In this document: positions 43,523-52,570 of the stretch, piece by piece
Layout of the letters: the number at the start of each line of letters is the position of its first letter
Position numbering within the stretch: position 1 is the first letter of the stretch
DNA from: Alistipes sp.
GTDB lineage: Bacteria > Bacteroidota > Bacteroidia > Bacteroidales > Rikenellaceae
Length of the DNA: 64,000 bases
Assembly: GCA_017532885.1 (NCBI GenBank)
Contig: JAFXIS010000075.1
Location: 1-64,000 of the forward strand
Reading direction: 5' to 3'
Position numbers and translations under genes: made by a program
Notes under the pieces: generated by a model
Told to the model about the DNA's origin: nothing
Databases searched by the model: none
What the model saw: the letters and a program-made list of their open reading frames with translations, nothing else

Positions 43523-44905
43523 ATGAAAAGATTAATTTTTATTGCAATGTGTGTTGCTGCGTCGATGATTGGATTCTCAGCCTCGGCACAGATGCGTTCA
43601 TCATACTTCATGGAAGGTTCGTATTTCCGTACTGACCTCAACCCTGCACTCGCCCCCACACGCGGCTATGTCGCATTGCCGGGCTTGGGTGGTTTCGGCA
43701 TGAACATCAACAACAATTTCCTATCGGTCGATAACTTCTTCTACAAGAACGGCGATGAAGTAGTGACTGCACTCCACGAGTCGGTGTCGGCGGATAAGTT
43801 CCTCGGCAAGCTTCCCAACACAGGACGCCTATCGGCAAACCTCAACACAAACCTTTTGGGTGTAGGTTTCCATACCAAGAAGCATTTCTGGAATTTCGGT
43901 ATAAACTTGCGCTCAAACAATGAGATAACCCTATCGAAGGATATTTTCAAGGCGCTTAAGACTCTCGGAAACGGATATTACGACCTCAACAAGACCTCGC
44001 TTAGCTCGACATCGTTTGCCGAGATATATGTTGGTCACTCGCGTAAAGTCGTAGACCTTAAATTCGGACGACTCACAGCAGGTGCGCGCGTAAAATTCCT
44101 TGTCGGCTTAATGAATGCCTCTACGGAGATTGACCAGATGTATGCCAACATATCATCGGAGAGCGTTACGGCTCATCTTGAGGGTAAGATTCGCGCCAAT
44201 GGTCCTATCTTCGACCCTTCAAAGGTTATTGCCGGTAAGGAGTTCTCGGATGATGTAATCACCGACGATATCGAAATGATTCTCAACAATGTCAGCAACT
44301 TCGGTGCTGCTATCGACTTGGGAGCCGAGATGTCACTTCTGAATGACCGTTTGCGCGTTTCTGCAGCCGTTACCGACCTGGGATTCATCAAATGGTCACC
44401 CAAGACCCATATCGAGGCAGATGCTCGCGCCGACTTCTACTTCAACGGAGTCAATCTTGACACCGAGGAGGCAGATAGCGACGGTGATGCTAATGTATTG
44501 ATGACAAAGGTCAAGGATGCCGGCTACGCCACTCGTCTGAACTGCGCACTAAATTTGGGTGCCGAGTATAATGTTTTAGGCGACCGTATCGGATTCGGTT
44601 TGTTGTCACACACCGAGTTCTGCCAGATGATGACCTTCTCGGAGCTTACCGCTTCGGTGAACTTCCGCCCCTTGAATTGGATTTCGGCATCATTGAGCCA
44701 CACGCTCCTCAGCCACAATAAACTCGGAGTTTTCGGATTTGCGCTAAACATCCATCCTACGGGTGTGAACATATATTTAGGCGCCGACTACATCCCTACA
44801 AAGATGGTGAAGTACGAGAGTGCCTCTATCCCTTACAGCATGAAATCATTCAACATGTATATGGGTATCGGATTCAACCTCGGTAGAGCGAAGTCTCTGA
44901 AATAA
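43523..44905 (+). CDS. DUF5723 family predicted outer-membrane protein
   Basis: A 460-residue exported protein with signal peptide cut near ASAQ, then RSSYFMEGSYFRTDLNPALAPTRGYVALPG, summarised here as the conserved SYFMEGS and NPALAPTRGYV start of DUF5723. Following strands (FGINLRSNNEI, FAEIYVGHSRKV, LTAGARVKFLVG, LNLGAEYNVLGDRIGFGLLS) suggest an FadL/OMPP1-like barrel. Family function is unknown. It is 35 bp after the large lipoprotein and is followed by the strongest terminator in the window. Confidence 0.8.
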   Translation: MKRLIFIAMCVAASMIGFSASAQMRSSYFMEGSYFRTDLNPALAPTRGYVALPGLGGFGMNINNNFLSVDNFFYKNGDEVVTALHESVSADKFLGKLPNTGRLSANLNTNLLGVGFHTKKHFWNFGINLRSNNEITLSKDIFKALKTLGNGYYDLNKTSLSSTSFAEIYVGHSRKVVDLKFGRLTAGARVKFLVGLMNASTEIDQMYANISSESVTAHLEGKIRANGPIFDPSKVIAGKEFSDDVITDDIEMILNNVSNFGAAIDLGAEMSLLNDRLRVSAAVTDLGFIKWSPKTHIEADARADFYFNGVNLDTEEADSDGDANVLMTKVKDAGYATRLNCALNLGAEYNVLGDRIGFGLLSHTEFCQMMTFSELTASVNFRPLNWISASLSHTLLSHNKLGVFGFALNIHPTGVNIYLGADYIPTKMVKYESASIPYSMKSFNMYMGIGFNLGRAKSLK

Positions 44906-44929
44906 TAACCCGCATTTAAGCATACGAAT

Positions 44930-44968
44930 GGGGCTGCCCGACAAATCGTGTCGGGCAGCCCCTCTTAT
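44930..44968 (+). terminator. Terminator of the lipoprotein-DUF5723 operon
   Basis: Perfect 14-bp GC-rich arms ggggctgcccgaca (44930-44943) and tgtcgggcagcccc (44949-44962) with a 5-base loop, followed by tcttatt. Confidence 0.85.
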
Positions 44969-45129
44969 TTGAGAGTTGTGTGGTCCAAAGTCTTTACTTC
45001 TCTCCGATTATCACTTCAGCCATAATATAGAGCAAAACAAAGAGTTTTTTCGTGCAGAAACACTTGCGCATCTCGCAAAAAATCACCAAATTTGTTCATT
45101 CAAGGTTTTCACGACTAAAAACTACCTCT

Positions 45130-47433
45130 ATGAAGATAAGAATCGCACTACTACTTATCGCCGCATGTTTGTGTGGCGCGACAACTACCGAAGCCAAATC
45201 GAAGAAGAAATCGCCGGTAGATTATGTTGATATGTTTATCGGCACATCCAATTCGCGTTGGATGTTGGGGCCTTATGCGCAGGAGCCTTTCGGAATGATA
45301 CAGTTGGGCCCTGACAATCAAGGTAATGTTTGGATGGGCGGCTACGAATACGCCATAGGCAGTGTTTCGGGCTTCAGTCACCTGCACGCTTGGACTATGG
45401 GAGGTCTGATGATTATGCCCACTACGGCCGACCTTGCACTTACCAACAACTCGGTCGATTCTCCATATAAGGGTGCTAATTCGGGCTATCACTCGCGCAT
45501 CTTGAAGGAGAGCGAGGTTGCTTCGCCGGGTTATTATTCGGTATACCTCTACGACCATGAGGTTAAGGCAGAGCTTTCGGCAACCACGCGTTGCGGTATT
45601 CATCGCTACACCTTCCCCGAGCGCAAAGAGTCGCGCATATTGATTGACCTGCTGTTCCCAACGGAGTGGGACTACGGTTTTCATATTAAAGATGCTTGCA
45701 TCACAAAGGTAAGTGACACCGAGCTGGAGGGCTATGCCGATTGCAATTCGGGAAATTGGAGCAGCTGGAACGACTATCGCCTGCACTTTGTCATCCGCTT
45801 TAGCAAGCCTTTCCGCCAGATAAACGGCTGGAACGAGGGCAAGGAGCATACCAATATCGACAAGATTTCGGGCAAGGGCGATACGGGAGCATATGTACTC
45901 TACACCACAACCGCGGGCGAGGAGATTACCGTCAGCACTGCCCTATCGCTGGTGAGTATCAAGCAGGCCCGCCTGAACATGGAAGCGGAGTTGGCACCAC
46001 TTGACTACGACTTCGACCGCGTAGCCGCAGCTACACGCGCAAAGTGGGAGGATTTGCTGGGTCGCATCGAGATTAAGGGCGGAAGCGAAGAGGATAAAGT
46101 GAAGTTTTATACGAACCTCTACCGCTCATATGCCGGCAAGCAGACATGGAGCGATGCCAACGGAAAATATGTAGATGCTTGCGAGCAGGTGCAGCAGCTC
46201 ACCTCGGGTAAGATGTATGGCGGTGACGCCTTTTGGAACAGCTTCTGGAATTTGAATGGTCTTTGGTCGATTATCTCGCCCCGATATATGGATGATTGGG
46301 TAACCACCCAGCTCGAACTCTTCCGCCACAATGGTTGGACCGGAAAGGGCCCCGCAGGATTGGAGTATTCGGGCATTATGGAGGGCTCACACGAAACGGC
46401 ACTTATGGTTTCGGCCTATCAGAAGGGTATACGCACCGATGGCGAGGCGATTTACAATGCTGTGAAGAAAAATGTAACGCAGTCGGGAAGTTGGCATCCA
46501 TGTCGAGGTTGGATGGGTAATCCGCAACTCGACAGCTACATACGCTACGGCTATATGCCACGCGAGGATGGTGTGGTATCGAAGACTTTGGACTATGCCT
46601 ACGACGATTGGTGCGTGGCGCAGTTGGCTTTGGCTTTGGGTAAAACCGCCGAGGGCGAGGCTCTGGAAGAGCGCTCGATGAACTATAAAAATGTCTTCCA
46701 CCCCGAGAAAAAGTTTGTCATGCAGCGCAACAAGCAGGGCGAGTGGGACCCTAACTTCGATGTATTCTCGAATCAGGGTTTTATCGAGGGTAACAGCTGG
46801 CAATATTCGTGGTATGTACCGCACGATATCGACGGATTGATTGACCTTATCGGCAAGGAGACCTTCAACTCTCGCCTTGAGGAGGGTTTTGCAAAGTCAG
46901 AGAAGCATCGCTTCGCCGCGCATGTATTTGACCGCACGATGGGGCAATCGGCAGAGTTCTACATCAACCACGGCAACGAGGTTAATATGTGTACTCCGTT
47001 CCTGTTCAACTATTCGGGAAAACCTTGGTTGGCGCAGAAGTGGTCGCGCGCAATCCTTAACTCTTACTACGGCTCGACACCCTACCACGGCTGGGAGGGT
47101 GACGAGGATGAAGGTCAAATGTCGGCTTGGTATGTTATGAGCGCAATGGGTCTGTTCGAGATGGATGGCGGCGTGGCGGCAACTCCCGAATTGGATATCA
47201 CTTCGCCTCTGTTCCGCGAGATTACAATCCACCTCGACAACGACTATTACCGCGGTAAGACATTCACTATCAAGGCAAAGGGCAATTCGGATAAGAATCT
47301 ATACATTCAGAAGATGTGGCTCAACGGTCGCGAGTGGCACTCAACACGCATACCATTCTCGGCGATTGTCAATGGCGGAGAACTCACCTACCAAATGGGC
47401 GCAACACCAAATTACGAGTGGTTCGAGGAGTAG
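45130..47433 (+). CDS. GH92 family glycoside hydrolase (alpha-mannosidase type)
   Basis: A 767-residue exported glycosidase of family GH92, calcium-dependent exo-alpha-mannosidases that trim host and yeast mannans and N-glycans. The ATG at 45130 gives a signal peptide (cut near TEAKS), so the longer start at 45052 is rejected. Family hallmarks: the N-terminal VDYVDMFIGT and GPYAQEPFGMIQLGPD region (core PFGMIQLGP), YEYAIGSVSGFSHLH, the central GDAFWNSFWN, and the catalytic stretch GWEGDEDEGQMSAWYVMSA with its acid residues. No Sus genes are nearby. It ends at a bidirectional terminator shared with the convergent transglutaminase gene. Confidence 0.95.
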   Translation: MKIRIALLLIAACLCGATTTEAKSKKKSPVDYVDMFIGTSNSRWMLGPYAQEPFGMIQLGPDNQGNVWMGGYEYAIGSVSGFSHLHAWTMGGLMIMPTTADLALTNNSVDSPYKGANSGYHSRILKESEVASPGYYSVYLYDHEVKAELSATTRCGIHRYTFPERKESRILIDLLFPTEWDYGFHIKDACITKVSDTELEGYADCNSGNWSSWNDYRLHFVIRFSKPFRQINGWNEGKEHTNIDKISGKGDTGAYVLYTTTAGEEITVSTALSLVSIKQARLNMEAELAPLDYDFDRVAAATRAKWEDLLGRIEIKGGSEEDKVKFYTNLYRSYAGKQTWSDANGKYVDACEQVQQLTSGKMYGGDAFWNSFWNLNGLWSIISPRYMDDWVTTQLELFRHNGWTGKGPAGLEYSGIMEGSHETALMVSAYQKGIRTDGEAIYNAVKKNVTQSGSWHPCRGWMGNPQLDSYIRYGYMPREDGVVSKTLDYAYDDWCVAQLALALGKTAEGEALEERSMNYKNVFHPEKKFVMQRNKQGEWDPNFDVFSNQGFIEGNSWQYSWYVPHDIDGLIDLIGKETFNSRLEEGFAKSEKHRFAAHVFDRTMGQSAEFYINHGNEVNMCTPFLFNYSGKPWLAQKWSRAILNSYYGSTPYHGWEGDEDEGQMSAWYVMSAMGLFEMDGGVAATPELDITSPLFREITIHLDNDYYRGKTFTIKAKGNSDKNLYIQKMWLNGREWHSTRIPFSAIVNGGELTYQMGATPNYEWFEE

Positions 47434-47466
47434 GAGAAAAAAAACAAAATTCAAAATTAATAGTAC

Positions 47467-47504
47467 AAAAATGGAGTGTTCTTTGCTTTGAACACTCCAT
47501 TTTT
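47467..47504. terminator. Bidirectional terminator between GH92 and the transglutaminase-like gene
   Basis: Arms 47467-47481 and 47490-47504 pair perfectly over 15 bp and end in A-run and T-run on the two sides, so it can serve both convergent genes. Confidence 0.85.
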
Positions 47505-47530
47505 AATTACTATCTACGCCCATAGCACGC

Positions 47531-48451
47531 CTACTTCCAGAACTGCTCCACATCATTTGTGGCAATAGCAGTGCGTTTGTTGTGCTTTTTGGTAAATGGA
47601 TTAAATCCACTCGGCACCAATCCGTAATATTTATCTCGCAACTCCTGATTCGGGTGATTCTCGTAATCCTCCTGATAAAATCCGAGATTATTCCATAGGG
47701 CAAACCAATAGGTATTCTTTGCCATATACTTATAGTAGTAAGTTTTCTTGGCGCTGCCATTCCTGAATCCCGGATAGAATATCATCTCCTTGTCGGCAAT
47801 ATAATGCTCGCGCATCTCTCGCAACGATAGCAAGCGACCCGAGCCATCGGTCACATAATGTCCGCCCATATCGGTATCGAGCATCACCCATTTATTCATC
47901 TCGGGCAGCCACACTTCGTTTACAACATGACAATCCCTATCATTTTCATCTTTAGGCAGACAAGTGATATACCTCGCTTTGATTCCTACCGACGAAAGCA
48001 ACTCAAAAGTCATAATGCTATGCAGACGGCAATTAAAAGCAGGTTCTACGCTCTTGGTATATTCCCAAAGACCGATTGCATCTACCGACTTGGGATACTC
48101 CTTTTGGTTGGCATGCGGGATATTGGTCGCAACAAACTCCCCTATTGCCAAGGCCCTGCTCCAAGTATCTGCATCGGCTGAATACAAGGTATCTAATTGA
48201 AAATACTCCTTTATCTGGGCTGCGCGCAACTGATCGATGGTTATTTTCATGTCAAGATTAGCTGCATCCGCCTTATATGGACCAGAATTGCGAAGCAAAT
48301 CCACATACTCCTCATATTGCTCATTGGCAATATTTAACTCTATGCTATATCCAACCTTGTTTACCGCAATCAAGAAAAACACCGTAAGTGCGCCAATCGC
48401 AGCCAACAGATAAACTATCAGCTTAAGAAATATTTTCAGAAAGCGTTTCAT
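47531..48451 (-). CDS. Membrane-anchored transglutaminase-like protein
   Basis: A 306-residue protein with one N-terminal transmembrane segment (about 8-30) and a transglutaminase-like (papain-fold) domain. The Cys-His-Asp triad is visible: Cys in FNCRLHSIMTF, His in DCHVVNEVWL and Asp in KWVMLDTDMG. Such domains crosslink, deamidate or hydrolyse peptides; many bacterial ones are peptidases acting on the cell surface. The C-terminal 90 residues (from KEMIFYPGF) are rich in Tyr and Asn and have no recognised domain. It is convergent with GH92 and followed upstream by a repeat-rich gap. Confidence 0.8.
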   Translation of the reverse strand: MKRFLKIFLKLIVYLLAAIGALTVFFLIAVNKVGYSIELNIANEQYEEYVDLLRNSGPYKADAANLDMKITIDQLRAAQIKEYFQLDTLYSADADTWSRALAIGEFVATNIPHANQKEYPKSVDAIGLWEYTKSVEPAFNCRLHSIMTFELLSSVGIKARYITCLPKDENDRDCHVVNEVWLPEMNKWVMLDTDMGGHYVTDGSGRLLSLREMREHYIADKEMIFYPGFRNGSAKKTYYYKYMAKNTYWFALWNNLGFYQEDYENHPNQELRDKYYGLVPSGFNPFTKKHNKRTAIATNDVEQFWK

Positions 48452-48493
48452 TATTATTTATCCGTATTATATAGTTTAATTATCGTAAAGGAA

Positions 48494-48565
48494 TTGTCAT
48501 TCCACCGAGCCAAAGGCGAGGATTGGAATCTCTACAGGCAAATTATTTCGGTAGAGATGCCAATC
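48494..48565. repeat. Degenerate dispersed repeat with inverted arms
   Basis: The segment begins with ttgtcattcc and later has gattggaatctctac (48521-48535) against gtagagatgccaatc (48551-48565), arms of 15 bp with one mismatch. It is a diverged copy of the element type at 16153-16211. Confidence 0.45.
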
Positions 48566-48654
48566 ATTTTGTCATTTCATTCCAAAATGTGGCATGACAT
48601 TTTCCGACGATTATTCTCTCGCGCAGTCTAACAATTTTGAATTAAAAACAATTC

Positions 48655-48693
48655 CTTTCATCTTTGCTCTTTCATCTTTGCTCTTTCATCTTG
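48655..48693. repeat. 14-bp tandem repeat
   Basis: The unit ctttcatctttgct occurs at 48655-48668 and 48669-48682, with a partial third at 48683-48693. It lies directly after the stop of the long PspC gene on the minus strand and has no coding function I can see. Confidence 0.8.
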
Positions 48694-48703
48694 TTTCTCG
48701 CCA

Positions 48704-50506
48704 CTAATCCAGCTTCTTGAACAGCCTGCACAACGATTCAGCGCTCTTACGATACATATCGGCATTCGGTCCTATCTCGTAATAGACCAACACATCAGCA
48801 TCATCAACAAAGAACTCACCATATCGTGTATCGGCATCAATTTTGTCAAATACCTTATTACGGAGTTTTGCAAATCCGTTATCGACCTCGCCCGAGCGAT
48901 TTATCCTAATACAATACTTCTTATCGGCTACAAATGTCACCTCCGTATTGGTAAAATTCAATCTCTCCTTGCACTCCCTGACATCGTCTGCCTCGCCGCA
49001 AAATATTATTACACGATCTGATTTCTGGTGTCGCTCTACGGCAATGTCATCCACCACGCGATAATCGTGTCCCTCTTTAACGCCATTCGATGCAGCTGTA
49101 ACACTACCACCCTCATCATTTACCTTAATTTTAACGCCACCAATCTCCATCGTAAAGCCGTTCTCGTCCTCCTTGAATGACACAACCTTCTCATCTTCGA
49201 CCGTGATGCCGTCGGTTGCGATTTTCACCAACGATTTTCCATTCTCCATAATAGAGATGCCCTCTTTGCTAAATTTTATATTCGCCTCGATATTCTCGAC
49301 CGCTTCGGTGCTACCCGATAGAACTACCGTTTGGTCGCCCAAGACATGAGTGCTGGTCGTTGTGCTATCAACCGAGGTCGGAACTTCAACTCCGAGTTTA
49401 CGGCGAAACTCCTCAACCTCTTCGGTGCTGAACTCCTCGTAGAGAATATCCTCGTCGTGCTCAAATACCGACTCAAAGGCATTCTCGATAGAGTTTTCAA
49501 AGCGCACAGGCGACTTAATTGCCGATACGGTCATTGCCACAAGCGACAGAATCCACAAAATAAGCATCCATAGCATAACTTTCCCGCTCGGTTTACGCGA
49601 GCCTATAAACGCAATAGCCAAATATATAAGCGCCACAATAGGTACCAACACCACGAAGAAGAATGCCAGCAGAGCCACGCCCGTAGCTGCATCAAAGGCT
49701 ATCATCGGAATGGCATTCAACGCCACAAGTCCCAAAACACTACCTCCGACAATCAAGCCCACAAGCATCAATGCCGCAAAGACCTTTAGCGCAATCAGCA
49801 TTATACTACCTACCGTCACAACTATTTTAGCAACTAAAGTTCGCTCGCGCTCATCCGGGGCAGACTGTGTATTTGCCTTAATGCCCTGCGCCGTGATGCG
49901 CTCACCCTGCTGCTCCAACTTCTGGCGTGCGGTTGAGGCTGCCGGCACGGCAAACCACATAATGATGTAGCCAAGAATCAACAAGCCGAACATATTACCC
50001 ATCAAAGCAGACAGTTTATAGAGGAAGTGCCAACCAAATATATTCGACGAACCCAACACCGACAAAAGCAACGGAGCAAACATCGCCAAACGCACCCATG
50101 TAGGGTCAATATCGAAGTACTTAGCCATGCCGGCACAAACACCACCCAACTTGCTATTCTCCAAGTCGCGATACAAGCGGCGCGGGATACGGGGATTACC
50201 ATGTATATCGGTATGCTCGGCACTACGGGTTGCGTTGGCAGCCTTCTCGTCGTCGATTTCGTGCGGCGTACCCAACTGCTTGATGATATTATCAATCAAA
50301 GGACGCGCAACCACACCCTCAGCTGACTGCGTTGATAGAATCAATTCGGCTATACGGGCCTCGATATCGGCTAAAATCTCCTCGCCATCGGGGTCATCCT
50401 TATATGCAGCCGTCAAAGTGTCGATATATGTACTCAAAGCATCGTAAGCACTCTGCTCTAAGGTGAACGATATGCCACCGATGCTACATTTCTTAATCTC
50501 GTTCAT
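48704..50506 (-). CDS. Long PspC-domain membrane protein
   Basis: A 600-residue inner-membrane protein. Residues 1-90 form an N-terminal cytoplasmic domain (GISFTLEQSAYDALSTYID, ADIEARIAELIL) shared with the short PspC gene at 51903; residues about 105-190 are the PspC domain (RRLYRDLENSKLGGVCAGMA with YFDIDPTWVRL and hydrophobic segment); three more transmembrane helices lie at about 230-335. The C-terminal 260 residues, probably exposed, carry strands with charged repeats (STEAVENIEANIKFSKEG). PspC proteins sense or relay envelope stress. It is the last gene of the PadR-linked cluster. Confidence 0.85.
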   Translation of the reverse strand: MNEIKKCSIGGISFTLEQSAYDALSTYIDTLTAAYKDDPDGEEILADIEARIAELILSTQSAEGVVARPLIDNIIKQLGTPHEIDDEKAANATRSAEHTDIHGNPRIPRRLYRDLENSKLGGVCAGMAKYFDIDPTWVRLAMFAPLLLSVLGSSNIFGWHFLYKLSALMGNMFGLLILGYIIMWFAVPAASTARQKLEQQGERITAQGIKANTQSAPDERERTLVAKIVVTVGSIMLIALKVFAALMLVGLIVGGSVLGLVALNAIPMIAFDAATGVALLAFFFVVLVPIVALIYLAIAFIGSRKPSGKVMLWMLILWILSLVAMTVSAIKSPVRFENSIENAFESVFEHDEDILYEEFSTEEVEEFRRKLGVEVPTSVDSTTTSTHVLGDQTVVLSGSTEAVENIEANIKFSKEGISIMENGKSLVKIATDGITVEDEKVVSFKEDENGFTMEIGGVKIKVNDEGGSVTAASNGVKEGHDYRVVDDIAVERHQKSDRVIIFCGEADDVRECKERLNFTNTEVTFVADKKYCIRINRSGEVDNGFAKLRNKVFDKIDADTRYGEFFVDDADVLVYYEIGPNADMYRKSAESLCRLFKKLD

Positions 50507-50567
50507 ATCTCATAAAATTTTGAGTCCAAACTTACTTTTCTGTTTTGAATCAAACAACTAAACAATA

Positions 50568-51431
50568 CTACATTCGCTTAATGCTACCTCCCGACGACAC
50601 ATCAGGCACTACGCTACCCTCGCCCTTATAGCGAATTGAACCGCCTGATGAAGCCTTGGCAATGAGTTTCTTTGCCGAATTCACCTTAATCGAAGCTCCT
50701 GATGAAGCCTTAGCGTTTGCCATCTCCAAAACCAGGCATCCGTCAGCAACAACATCGCCCGCCGACGAGGCCTCGGCATAGAGTGTTCCGACCTCACCCG
50801 CGAGTATGATTTCAGCTCCCGATGAAGCCTTTGCCGTACAGCGCATCGCAAGAATCGTCATATCCACATCCGCGGCCGAGGTAGCCTCCAGATAGCCATT
50901 ATCAGCCTTTATAACACCCTTAATCGCTCCGCTTGAAGAGCCATCTATCGCGAAAGATTCAACATTGGCACGCGCAAAGTTAATCTCCGCAGCTGACGAA
51001 GCATCCGCCTTGAAGGTCTTGACATTCAGTTCGGGTTTCACCTGCACCTTCGCTGCCGACGAAGCCTCGATTTTTGTGATATTATTGTTATTGGGCAGGC
51101 TCACAATCACCGTCACATTGCTTAGCGAATTTACATCGTCGTCGATTGTAATCTCCAACTCGCCATCCTCGATTTCAAACTCCACATAAGGCATAACATT
51201 GTCGTTAGCCCATATAATCACTTCGTTGCCCGGGCGCTCCTCGATTTCAACCTTTACACCGCGCGAAGCATCAATTTCGGTATATTCCCCGGTAAGTTGA
51301 ATTGTTTTTTGCACAACATTATCACTGCCCTTCAGGCGGTGAACCTTCTTGCCATCCATATTCTCTGCCGCCAAAATCGTCATAGGCATTGCAAGCAAAA
51401 TCGCCACAGAGAGAGCTATAATCTTTTTCAT
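50568..51431 (-). CDS. DUF2807/auto-transporter adhesin head-like exported protein
   Basis: A 287-residue protein with a signal peptide (cut near ILAAE) and a mature body of beta-strand repeats. From about residue 120 to the end the phrase ASSA/ASSG recurs about nine times at near-regular spacing of 17-22 residues (IEASSAAKVQV, ADASSAAEINF, KASSGAEIIL, EASSAGDVV, KASSGASIKV, KASSGGSIRY), a pattern of the DUF2807 head-GIN domain folded as a right-handed beta-helix. In Bacteroidetes this family usually travels with PspC proteins and PadR regulators, exactly as here. The function is unknown. Confidence 0.85.
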   Translation of the reverse strand: MKKIIALSVAILLAMPMTILAAENMDGKKVHRLKGSDNVVQKTIQLTGEYTEIDASRGVKVEIEERPGNEVIIWANDNVMPYVEFEIEDGELEITIDDDVNSLSNVTVIVSLPNNNNITKIEASSAAKVQVKPELNVKTFKADASSAAEINFARANVESFAIDGSSSGAIKGVIKADNGYLEATSAADVDMTILAMRCTAKASSGAEIILAGEVGTLYAEASSAGDVVADGCLVLEMANAKASSGASIKVNSAKKLIAKASSGGSIRYKGEGSVVPDVSSGGSIKRM

Positions 51432-51488
51432 ATTCGTTTCCTATTTTTCAGGTTAAAACTATTTTAATTTGCATGGGTTACGAAAAAT

Positions 51489-51815
51489 TTACTTTCCGCG
51501 AATAACCTTAATCTGCTCGACCAATTCGTCCCACGCCTCATCAAGCATTGCCAACTGCTGACGACCCGCCTCGGTAAGCATATAATATTTGCGTGGAGGA
51601 CCCTGCGGTGACTCCTCCCAACGATAGGTCAAAAGACCTGCATTCTTCTGTCGTGTGAGGATTGGGTAGAGCGTACCTTCCACAACAATCATCTGCGCAG
51701 CCTTTAGCTCGGCAATGATTTTCGGCGCATAAGAGTCCTCGCGAGAGAGTATTGCCAAGATGCAATATTCAAGGATTCCTTTACGCATTTGGACCTTTAC
51801 ATTTTCTTCGTTCAT
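51489..51815 (-). CDS. PadR family transcriptional regulator
   Basis: A 108-residue winged-helix repressor. The PadR DNA-binding domain is clear: KGILEYCILAIL, the recognition helix region with SYAPKIIAEL, VVEGTLYPILTRQKNAGLL and the wing with EESPQGPPRKYYMLTEAG. It is short with only a brief C-terminal helix for dimerisation. An aggagg sequence (51828-51823) precedes the ATG by about seven bases, unusual in this window, where most starts lack one. It probably regulates its own PspC/DUF2807 operon; no operator was identified. Confidence 0.93.
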   Translation of the reverse strand: MNEENVKVQMRKGILEYCILAILSREDSYAPKIIAELKAAQMIVVEGTLYPILTRQKNAGLLTYRWEESPQGPPRKYYMLTEAGRQQLAMLDEAWDELVEQIKVIRGK

Positions 51816-51826
51816 ATCTTTTCCTC

Positions 51827-51898
51827 CTATTTATTAATTTTTGTCATTATATATTCGGTCAGCGATACGACCGTCACTACAAGTATTGTAATTATCAT
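51827..51898 (-). CDS. 23-residue predicted membrane micropeptide
   Basis: A short ORF of 23 codons between the short PspC and padR genes. The peptide reads as a single hydrophobic helix (MIITILVVTVVSLTEYIM) with a basic TKINK end. Its ATG is four bases after the PspC stop and its TAG overlaps the aggagg that precedes padR, so all three can be translationally coupled. Such tight packing and a clean transmembrane profile support a real small protein of KdpF or small-regulator type. There is no homology I can name, and a chance ORF remains possible. Confidence 0.4.
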   Translation of the reverse strand: MIITILVVTVVSLTEYIMTKINK

Positions 51899-51902
51899 GT
51901 TG

Positions 51903-52427
51903 CTATTTGTTTTTATTCAAATCAATCTTACGAACAGGCTCTTCGGGTACAATAAGCATAAGAATGATATATAACCACAATGAACCTCCGGCACAAAACA
52001 GCAACAAGATGGCAATCAGTCTTACCATCGACACATCGGCATCCATATAATCGGCAATACCTCCACATACACCACCTATTGTGCGACAACTGCGCGAGCG
52101 ATACAATCTGCGTTTACCACTCTTTGCACCCTCCGTCTCGGCAGCAGACTCAGACGCCGCACCACGCCCTACTCCGCCAAAAGTTTCGGGAGCGCCAATT
52201 TGAAGAATTGTCTGCTCGACAACACCAATGGTTATAACCATCATCGGCACGGGTACTTTTTCACGAAAAATCTCCGCAACACGGGCCTCTATATCGGCAT
52301 AAGTCTCATTATCGCCCTCGGGTAAACGACTTGAAACATCCTCAAGGTAAGCCGTCAATCGACGATAGGCATCAGTGTCCATCGTAAAGGCCTGCTGGGC
52401 AATGTTTACATTAATAGTCTCTTTCAT
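51903..52427 (-). CDS. Short PspC-domain protein
   Basis: A 174-residue inner-membrane protein: N-terminal domain to about 80 (AFTMDTDAYRRLTAYLED, ADIEARVAEIF) matching the start of the long PspC protein, then a PspC domain (RRLYRSRSCRTIGGVCGGIA with DYMDADVSMVRLIAIL) and a C-terminal hydrophobic segment ending in a basic KIDLNKNK tail. First gene of the PspC-micropeptide-PadR-DUF2807-PspC operon. A -7-like TATATTTG is at 52474-52467. Expected role is envelope-stress sensing by analogy with PspC. Confidence 0.88.
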   Translation of the reverse strand: MKETINVNIAQQAFTMDTDAYRRLTAYLEDVSSRLPEGDNETYADIEARVAEIFREKVPVPMMVITIGVVEQTILQIGAPETFGGVGRGAASESAAETEGAKSGKRRLYRSRSCRTIGGVCGGIADYMDADVSMVRLIAILLLFCAGGSLWLYIILMLIVPEEPVRKIDLNKNK

Positions 52428-52466
52428 AATTCGAGTATTTTAGTATGGTTTAATATTTTCGTACTG

Positions 52467-52474
52467 CAAATATA
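52467..52474 (-). promoter_or_regulatory. -7 element of the PspC/PadR operon
   Basis: TATATTTG on the minus strand, 40 bp before the ATG at 52427; a CAAA at 52500-52503 (TTTG on minus) is 25 bp further, longer than the usual spacing. A PadR operator would be expected around here, but I see no convincing palindrome. Confidence 0.4.
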
Positions 52475-52570
52475 TGAAAAGTTTTTATACTTTGTATCGC
52501 AAAGTAGTATATTTTTACAAAAAACCGAACATTTTTTCACATTCTCTATTTTATAGAGAAAAAAAATCGC

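Noticed and set aside
48655..48693. CRISPR-like repeat
   Set aside because: The repeats are 14 bp, directly tandem without spacers, and no cas gene is present.
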